From the NCBI RefSeq assembly GCF_014170375.1, contig NZ_LZZW01000003.1:186001-250000 (forward strand): a stretch of DNA of 64,000 bases. Reading direction: 5' to 3'. The translations under genes were made by a program, and so were the position numbers. The notes beneath the pieces were generated by a model. The model saw nothing but the letters and a program-made list of their open reading frames with translations, was not told the DNA's origin and searched no databases. Below are positions 59,108 to 64,000 of the stretch, one piece after another. The DNA is from Variovorax sp. UMC13. Lineage in GTDB: Bacteria > Pseudomonadota > Gammaproteobacteria > Burkholderiales > Burkholderiaceae_C. The first letter of the stretch is position 1. The number at the start of each line of letters is the position of its first letter.

Positions 59108-59518
59108 TCAGCGCAGCCCGCCGCCCTCGGCGTTCTCGGCCCGCTGGATGAGTTCGATCTTGTACCCGTCCGGGTCCGTCACGAAAGCGATCACCGTGCT
59201 GCCGCCCTTGACCGGGCCGGCCTCGCGCGTGACGTTGCCGCCGGCGGCCTTGATCTTGTCGCAGGCCGCGTAGGCGTCGGGCACGCCCAGCGCGATGTGG
59301 CCGTAGGCGGTGCCCAGCTCGTAGCTTTCGGTGCCCCAGTTGTAGGTCAGCTCGATCTCGGCCTGGGCCGGGTTGCCTTCGTAGCCGACGAAGGCCAGGC
59401 TGTACTTGTACTCGGGGTTCTCCGAGGTGCGCAGCAGTTGCATGCCCAGCACCTGGGTGTAGAAGTCGATCGAGCGTTGCAGGTTGCCGACGCGCAGCAT
59501 GGTGTGGAGAAGTCGCAT
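59108..59518 (-). CDS. gloA: Lactoylglutathione lyase (glyoxalase I)
   Basis: This 136-residue metalloenzyme isomerises the hemithioacetal of methylglyoxal and glutathione to lactoylglutathione. The metal ligands are expected in [12 protein letters not shown] (His), [15 protein letters not shown] [11 protein letters not shown] (Glu), [10 protein letters not shown] (His) and YKIELIQR (Glu). All four are present. The length matches the Ni-dependent bacterial type. It lies 51 bases after a CoA-transferase gene on the same strand. Confidence 0.96.
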   Translation of the reverse strand: MRLLHTMLRVGNLQRSIDFYTQVLGMQLLRTSENPEYKYSLAFVGYEGNPAQAEIELTYNWGTESYELGTAYGHIALGVPDAYAACDKIKAAGGNVTREAGPVKGGSTVIAFVTDPDGYKIELIQRAENAEGGGLR

Positions 59519-59569
59519 CTCGTGGGTTCGCAGTTTTTGGGAATCCCCGATTGTGCGACGCCTTCCGAA

Positions 59570-60697
59570 TCAGCGCGCGTCGAAGGCCTCTCCGGGCGTG
59601 AGCGGCGCATGGCGGTAGGTGGCGGGCGTGCGGCCCAGCTTCACCGGTGCGCCAATGCCGCGGTAGCCGCCCGGCATCTCGACCACCATTTCTCGGTGCG
59701 CGGTGTGCGGATGCGCGAGCGCTGCATCCACCGGCAGCACCGGCGCGGCCGGTACGCCCGCCGCCATCAGCGTCTCGACCAGCGCATGGCCGTCGAAGGC
59801 CTGCATCGCGGCTTCGAGCGCGGGCTTGAGCAAGGCACGGTTCACCGAGCGCGCGCCGGCGGTGGCGTAGCGCGGGTCGGCGACGAGTTCGGGCAGGCTG
59901 ATGCAGCGACAGAAGTTCGCGAACTGGCCGTCGTTGCCCACCGCCACGAACACCGGCTCGGTGCCGGTCGCGAGCGCGTCGTAGGGGTAGATGTTGGGGT
60001 GCGCGTTGCCGGTGCGCCGCGGCGCCTTGCCGTCGACGAACCAGTTGGCCGCGTGCGGGTGCAGCAGCGACAGGCCGCTGTCGTAGAGCGCGGCCTCGAC
60101 GAACTGGCCGCGGCCGCTGCGCGTGCGCTCCTGCAGCGCCAGCAGCACGCCGATCACCGCGTTGAGGCCGGTCACCATGTCGACCACCGGCAGGCCCACG
60201 CGCAGCGGGCCGCCGTCGGCCTCGCCGTTGATGCTCATGATGCCGGTCATGGCCTGCACCGCGGCGTCGTAGCCGGGCAGGGCGCCCAGCGGGCCGTCGG
60301 CGCCGAAGCCCGAGACGCGGCACCACACCAGCCGCGGGAAGCGCTGCGACAGCGTCTCGTAGCCGATGCCCCAGCGCTCCATGGTGCCGGTCTTGAAGTT
60401 CTCGATCAGCACGTCGGCCTCGGCCACCAGCGCGAGCAGCGCCTCGCGGCCCTCGGCGCTGCCCAGGTCGAGGTGCAGGGTGCGCTTGTTGCGGTTGAGC
60501 CCGTGGTAGTACGAGGCCACGCCGTCCTTGAAGGGCGGGCCCCAGGTGCGCGTGTCGTCGCCCTGCGGCGGCTCGACCTTGAGCACGTCGGCGCCGTGGT
60601 CGCCGAGGATCTGGCCGCAGTAGGGCCCGCCGAGGATGCGCGAGATGTCGAGCACGCGCACGCCCGCGAGGGCGCCGGTGGAGGCTGGGGAGGTCAT
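59570..60697 (-). CDS. CaiB/BaiF-type CoA-transferase A
   Basis: This 375-residue protein is a family III CoA-transferase. GVRVLDISRILGGPYCGQILGDHGADVLKVEPP and FVEAALYDSGLSL are the hallmarks; the catalytic Asp is expected in LPVVDMVTGLNA, as in other family III enzymes. It moves CoA between carboxylic acids, using succinyl-CoA or a similar donor. The substrate is unknown. The start at 60697 has GGGGAGG upstream. It lies 29 bases behind a thioesterase gene, in the operon with a second transferase and two Bug proteins. Confidence 0.9.
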   Translation of the reverse strand: MTSPASTGALAGVRVLDISRILGGPYCGQILGDHGADVLKVEPPQGDDTRTWGPPFKDGVASYYHGLNRNKRTLHLDLGSAEGREALLALVAEADVLIENFKTGTMERWGIGYETLSQRFPRLVWCRVSGFGADGPLGALPGYDAAVQAMTGIMSINGEADGGPLRVGLPVVDMVTGLNAVIGVLLALQERTRSGRGQFVEAALYDSGLSLLHPHAANWFVDGKAPRRTGNAHPNIYPYDALATGTEPVFVAVGNDGQFANFCRCISLPELVADPRYATAGARSVNRALLKPALEAAMQAFDGHALVETLMAAGVPAAPVLPVDAALAHPHTAHREMVVEMPGGYRGIGAPVKLGRTPATYRHAPLTPGEAFDAR

Positions 60698-60726
60698 CGG
60701 GGTCCTTGGACGAGGGAGGTGGGGGC

Positions 60727-61152
60727 TCAGGCGCTCGTGGTGCGCTCGGCCAGCTTGAAGGTGCCGGTGGCCAGCGCCATCAGCGTGCCCTGCGCGTCGT
60801 GCACTTCGCCGCGCACGAAGCACAGCGAGCGGCCGCGCCGTTCGCAGACCGCCGAGGCCACGACCTCGCCGCTGGCCGTCGCGACGAAATGCAGCGTCAT
60901 GTCGACCGTCAGCACGCCGAAGCGCACCGGGTCGTGGGCGCGCGCCGCGCTGGCCAGCGTGCAGTCGAGCAGCACGGCGAGTGCGCCGCCGTGCACGTCG
61001 CCGCGGCTGTTGGTGTGCAGCGCGTGGAAGGGCATGCGCACACGGGCCCGGTCGTCGCCGATGGCTTCGCCGCGCAGGCCGAACACCTGCACCATCGGCA
61101 TCGGCAGGCCGAAGAGGTGGTCTGCCGGCTCGTCGTGGAAGGGCGTGCTCAT
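60727..61152 (-). CDS. PaaI-type hotdog thioesterase
   Basis: This 141-residue hotdog protein has the PaaI-type core NSRGDVHGGALAVLLDCTLASAA (key DVHGGALAVLLD) with the catalytic Asp/Glu region in the following helix, then LTVDMTLHFVATASGEVVASAV. Such proteins hydrolyse acyl-CoA thioesters. Its start overlaps the stop of the second CoA-transferase by four bases. The likely task is to release CoA from a product of the flanking transferases. Confidence 0.88.
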   Translation of the reverse strand: MSTPFHDEPADHLFGLPMPMVQVFGLRGEAIGDDRARVRMPFHALHTNSRGDVHGGALAVLLDCTLASAARAHDPVRFGVLTVDMTLHFVATASGEVVASAVCERRGRSLCFVRGEVHDAQGTLMALATGTFKLAERTTSA

Positions 61153-62399
61153 CGGCCCTCCACCACGCCGGCCGTGTACAGCGCTTCGACCTGCGCCGGT
61201 TCCAGTGCCGCCCATTGGTTCAGTACCTCGCGCGTGTGCTGGCCCAGCTGCGGCGGCGCGCGGTAGTCCACCGGGCTGTCGCTCATGTTGAGCGTGCTGC
61301 GCAGGATCGGGATGCGCTGGCCGCTGGCATGGTCGACCTCCACCGTCATCTTGCGCAGCCGCACCTGCGGGTCGTCGAAGACCTGGTCCATGGTGTTGAT
61401 GCGCGTGGTCGGCACCTGCGCCGCCTCGAGCAGCGGCAGCCAGTGCTCGGTGGGGTGGGCGGCGAGCAGCGGTTCGATCTCGGCATGCAGTGCGACCCGC
61501 GAGATCACCCGCTGGCCGTTGGTCGCGAACAGCGGATGCGTGGCCAGCTCGGGCCGGCCCAGCGCGTTGCAAAGGTGGACGAACTGCCGGTCGTTGCCCG
61601 CGGCCACCACCAGCCAGCCGTTGGCGGTCTTGAACACGCCCGAGGGCGCGGCGATCGGGTTGTTGTTGCCTTGGCGCGTGGGCACCGCGCCATTGAGCAA
61701 AAAGCCCTGCGCCAGGTGCACGTTGAAGCCGATGCTGGCGTCGAGCATGGCCGCGTCGATGAACTGGCCGCGCCCGGTGATGCCGCGCTGGATCAGCGCG
61801 CCCAGCACCGCCACGCTGGCCTGGTAGCCGGTGACCAGGTCGGTGGCCGGGATCGCGGTGCGCATCGGCGCCGCGCCGGGCGTGCCGTCGGGCATGCCGC
61901 AGGTGCTCATCATGCCGGTCATGGCCTGCATCACGAAGTCGTAGGCGGGGCGGGTGGCGTAGGGGCCGTCCTGGCCGAAGCCGGTGACGGAGCAGTAGAC
62001 CAGCCGCGGGTTGATGGCCTTCAGGCTGTCCCAGTCGAGGCCGTAGCGGCGCAGGGTGCCGGCCTTGAAGTTCTCGACCAGCACGTCGCAGTCGCGCACC
62101 AGCGTGCGCACCAGCTCGGCGCCCGCGGGCTTGGCGAAGTCGATCGCGATCGAGCGCTTGTTGCGGTTGCAGGCCAGGAAGAAGTTCGAATCGCGGCCCT
62201 GGCCGGGCTGCTGCGGTTCCAGCGCCACGCCGAGTTCGCGCGCGTCGTCGCCGCGGCCGGGGCTCTCGACCTTGACGACGTCGGCGCCCATGTCGCCCAG
62301 CAGCTGCGCGCACCAGGGGCCGGCGAGCACGCGGCTCAGGTCGAGCACGCGCAGGCCGTCGAGCGCGCGGCCGGGTGGGGGGGTGACGGTGGTGTTCAT
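61149..62399 (-). CDS. CaiB/BaiF-type CoA-transferase B
   Basis: This 416-residue family III CoA-transferase has LRVLDLSRVLAGPWCAQLLGDMGADVVKVE at the start, with a catalytic Asp expected in IPATDLVTGYQA, and FIDAAMLDASIGFNV in the middle. It is only distantly like transferase A, so the two may act on different acids, or form a heteromer. It overlaps its neighbours on both sides by four bases, so the operon order thioesterase, transferase, Bug protein is tightly coupled. Confidence 0.9.
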   Translation of the reverse strand: MNTTVTPPPGRALDGLRVLDLSRVLAGPWCAQLLGDMGADVVKVESPGRGDDARELGVALEPQQPGQGRDSNFFLACNRNKRSIAIDFAKPAGAELVRTLVRDCDVLVENFKAGTLRRYGLDWDSLKAINPRLVYCSVTGFGQDGPYATRPAYDFVMQAMTGMMSTCGMPDGTPGAAPMRTAIPATDLVTGYQASVAVLGALIQRGITGRGQFIDAAMLDASIGFNVHLAQGFLLNGAVPTRQGNNNPIAAPSGVFKTANGWLVVAAGNDRQFVHLCNALGRPELATHPLFATNGQRVISRVALHAEIEPLLAAHPTEHWLPLLEAAQVPTTRINTMDQVFDDPQVRLRKMTVEVDHASGQRIPILRSTLNMSDSPVDYRAPPQLGQHTREVLNQWAALEPAQVEALYTAGVVEGR

Positions 62400-63367
62400 T
62401 CGATCAATCCCTTGGCGCGCAGCCGTGCCACGCGTTCCTTCTCGCGGGCCGAGGTCGCCAGTGCGTACCGGCGATAGTCCTCTGAGCCCAGGTAGTTGAT
62501 CGGCTGGTTCAGCTGGTCGAGCACGCGCTGGCCGGCCACGGATTCGAGCGCCTTCTTGAAGGCGTCGTGCACGACCTTGACGCGTGCCGGCTCCATGCCG
62601 GCCGGGCCGGCGATGCCGTAGGGCGAGTCGATCACGGCGTCGATGCCCAGCTCCTTGAGCGTGGGCACTTGCGGGTAGCGCTTCACGCGCTGGGGCGTGA
62701 GCATCACGAGGTAACGCATCTTGCCTGCGTCGATGTGCGGCACGGCCACGCCCGACAGGGGCGCGGCGTCGATGTGGCCGCCGAGGATGGCGTTGGTCAC
62801 TTCGGCATCTCCTTTGAACGGAATCATGTTGAACTGCAGCCTGGCGGCTTCGCCCACTTCGTCCATCACGATGCGCGGCGTGCCGACCGCGCCGGTCGCG
62901 CCGATGTTGATCTTGCCGGGTCGCCTGGCCGCATCGGCCGCCAGGTCCTTCCAGCTCTTCCAGGGTGCATCGGCCTTGACCGCCAGGCCGAAGGCATAGT
63001 CGGACAGCAGGATCACGTACGAGAAGCTGCTGGCCGGATCGAAGGGTACCTTGTTGATGAAGGGTTCGCGGTAGACCGAGGCCGGCAGCACGCCCAGCGT
63101 GTAGCCGTCGGGCGCGGCGCGCGTGAGCATCGCGGCGGCGTTGGTGCCGCTGGCGCCGGGCCGGTTGTCCAGCACGATGGGCTGGCCCAGCGCCTTGCCG
63201 GCTTCCTCGGCCACGGCCCGCAGGTGCTGGTCGGTCGGGCCGCCCGCGCCATAGGGCACGACCAGCGTGATCGGGCGCTGCGGATAGGCCTGGCCCCAGG
63301 ACGCGGCGGCGGCGAGGCACAGTGCGGCGAGGGTCAGGGCGTGGCGATGGCGGGCGATGAATTGCAT
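62396..63367 (-). CDS. Bug family tripartite tricarboxylate transporter binding protein
   Basis: This 323-residue periplasmic protein has a signal peptide (LAALCLAAAASWGQA) and the Bug fold: YPQRPITLVVPYGAGGPTDQHLRAVAE, IVLDNRPGASGTNAAAML and the PDGYTLG motif, with the substrate loops in each. Bug proteins bind carboxylic acids for the TctAB permease, which is not in the window. The start overlaps no upstream gene, and the stop overlaps the CoA-transferase start (ATGA). The transported acid is probably what the transferases activate. Confidence 0.92.
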   Translation of the reverse strand: MQFIARHRHALTLAALCLAAAASWGQAYPQRPITLVVPYGAGGPTDQHLRAVAEEAGKALGQPIVLDNRPGASGTNAAAMLTRAAPDGYTLGVLPASVYREPFINKVPFDPASSFSYVILLSDYAFGLAVKADAPWKSWKDLAADAARRPGKINIGATGAVGTPRIVMDEVGEAARLQFNMIPFKGDAEVTNAILGGHIDAAPLSGVAVPHIDAGKMRYLVMLTPQRVKRYPQVPTLKELGIDAVIDSPYGIAGPAGMEPARVKVVHDAFKKALESVAGQRVLDQLNQPINYLGSEDYRRYALATSAREKERVARLRAKGLIE

Positions 63368-63400
63368 GGTTCGTCTCTTGTTTTTTGGGGAGGGCGCGCG

Positions 63401-64000
63401 TCAGTCCAGCTGCGCGCCGGACTTCTTCACGATGTCCTTCCACTTGTCGCGCTCCGACACGATGAAGCGGCCGAGCTGGGCGGGCGAGTTGTCGCGCGCG
63501 GCCTCCAGGCCCTGCGAGGCGAAGAGCTGCTTGACCTTGGGCGTGTCGAGCACCTCGACGAAGGCGTGGTTGAGCTTGGCGATGCGATCGGGCGGCGTGC
63601 CGGCCGGCGCGACGATGCCGAAGAACACGCTGACGTCGTAGCCGGCCACGCCCTGTTCGGCGACGGTCGGCAGTTCGGGCAGGGCCTGCGAGCGCGCGGC
63701 CGTGGTGATGCCCAGCGCGCGCAGCTTGTCGGTCTTGACGTAGGGCAGGGCGGTGAGCACGTCGGTGAAGCTCATGCTCACCTGGCCGCCCAGCAGGTCG
63801 TTGAGCGCCGGGCCCGTGCCCTTGTACGGGATGTGCTGCAGGTCGATGCCGGCGGTGGCGTTGAACAGCACGCCGGCCAGGTGCGAGGACGCGCCGTTGC
63901 CCGACGAGGCATAGCTGAGCTTGCCCGGGTTGGCCTTGGCGTAGGCGATCAGCTCCTTGACGTTCTTCACCGGCAGCGCGGGATTCACCACCAGGATGTT
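63401..64000 (-). CDS. Bug family binding protein, C-terminal part (cut by window edge)
   Basis: This is the last 199 codons of a second Bug protein; its N-terminus and signal peptide lie past the right edge. YAKANPGKLSYASSGNGASSHLAGVLFN and HIPYKGTGPALNDLLGGQVSMSF (cores SYASSGNGASSHLAG and PYKGTGPALNDLL) are the family hallmarks of domain 2. It shares only distant likeness with the neighbouring Bug protein and lies 33 bases upstream of it on the same strand. Two Bug genes in one operon are common in Burkholderiales. Confidence 0.92.
   Translation of the reverse strand, partial: NILVVNPALPVKNVKELIAYAKANPGKLSYASSGNGASSHLAGVLFNATAGIDLQHIPYKGTGPALNDLLGGQVSMSFTDVLTALPYVKTDKLRALGITTAARSQALPELPTVAEQGVAGYDVSVFFGIVAPAGTPPDRIAKLNHAFVEVLDTPKVKQLFASQGLEAARDNSPAQLGRFIVSERDKWKDIVKKSGAQLD

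Overview
The window is GC-rich chromosomal DNA that reads as a betaproteobacterium of the Burkholderiales, most likely family Comamonadaceae and close to Variovorax. This is inferred from the benzoyl-CoA epoxidation (box) cluster, the Bug-type tripartite tricarboxylate transporter proteins, the CaiB-type CoA-transferases, the Entner-Doudoroff/TRAP gluconate locus and the short GC-rich intergenic hairpin elements. No insertion sequence, prophage, CRISPR array, rRNA or tRNA gene was seen. Both ends cut through genes.

Layout. (1) 1-10.1 kb: aerobic benzoate degradation through benzoyl-CoA. Benzoate-CoA ligase, boxD and a cupin-like DUF4863 gene run left. boxR, boxC, boxB, boxA, an enoyl-CoA hydratase, a MaoC-like protein and a thioesterase run right. 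TGCA-repeat operators lie on both sides of boxR. (2) 10.1-15.5 kb: a ParB-like protein and a formaldehyde-detoxification operon (frmR, glutathione-dependent formaldehyde dehydrogenase, S-formylglutathione hydrolase, TfoX-N protein, 3'-5' exonuclease), then divergent aroQ-tag. (3) 15.5-21.8 kb: a HipA/YjjJ-type kinase gene with tandem TGAAT repeats at its promoter, and the stress operon prkA-yeaH-spoVR. (4) 22-26.6 kb: grpE-dnaK-dnaJ, with a good sigma-32 promoter before grpE, and an FKBP isomerase. (5) 26.7-31.3 kb: housekeeping genes (HxlR-type regulator, psd, pdxH, a MocA-like nucleotidyltransferase, sodC, a gamma-glutamylcyclotransferase, an OmpA-domain protein). (6) 31.3-39.4 kb: gluconate uptake and Entner-Doudoroff use (LacI-type repressor, gntK, TRAP transporter, edd, eda, a haloacid dehalogenase-like enzyme). 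(7) 39.4-50.2 kb: a metal-transport cluster with a small MgtE-N-like protein, a CzcA-type RND efflux system, the Mg2+ P-type ATPase mgtA, mgtC and a CusF-like protein. It is preceded by a roughly 500-base leader with several short reading frames. (8) 50.2-56.8 kb: a serine hydrolase, a LysR regulator facing an aldolase/binding-protein/racemase set, and a two-component system. (9) 56.8-64 kb: a gamma-glutamyltranspeptidase lipoprotein, gloA, and an operon of two CaiB-type CoA-transferases, a thioesterase and two Bug solute-binding proteins.

The most striking observation is in the leader of the metal cluster. A 34-codon reading frame with a perfect AGGAGG ribosome-binding site begins Met-Asp-Pro-Asp-Pro-Glu. 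This resembles the Met-Glu-Pro-Asp-Pro start of the enterobacterial MgtL leader peptide, which senses Mg2+ by ribosome destabilisation. Here it precedes an operon that joins an RND exporter to MgtA and MgtC. A second notable spot is the gntK leader, where two palindromic operators flank an intrinsic terminator and a 26-codon reading frame, and where the gntK start codon directly adjoins the second operator. All functional statements rest on recognition of protein families and motifs by eye; no database search was run.
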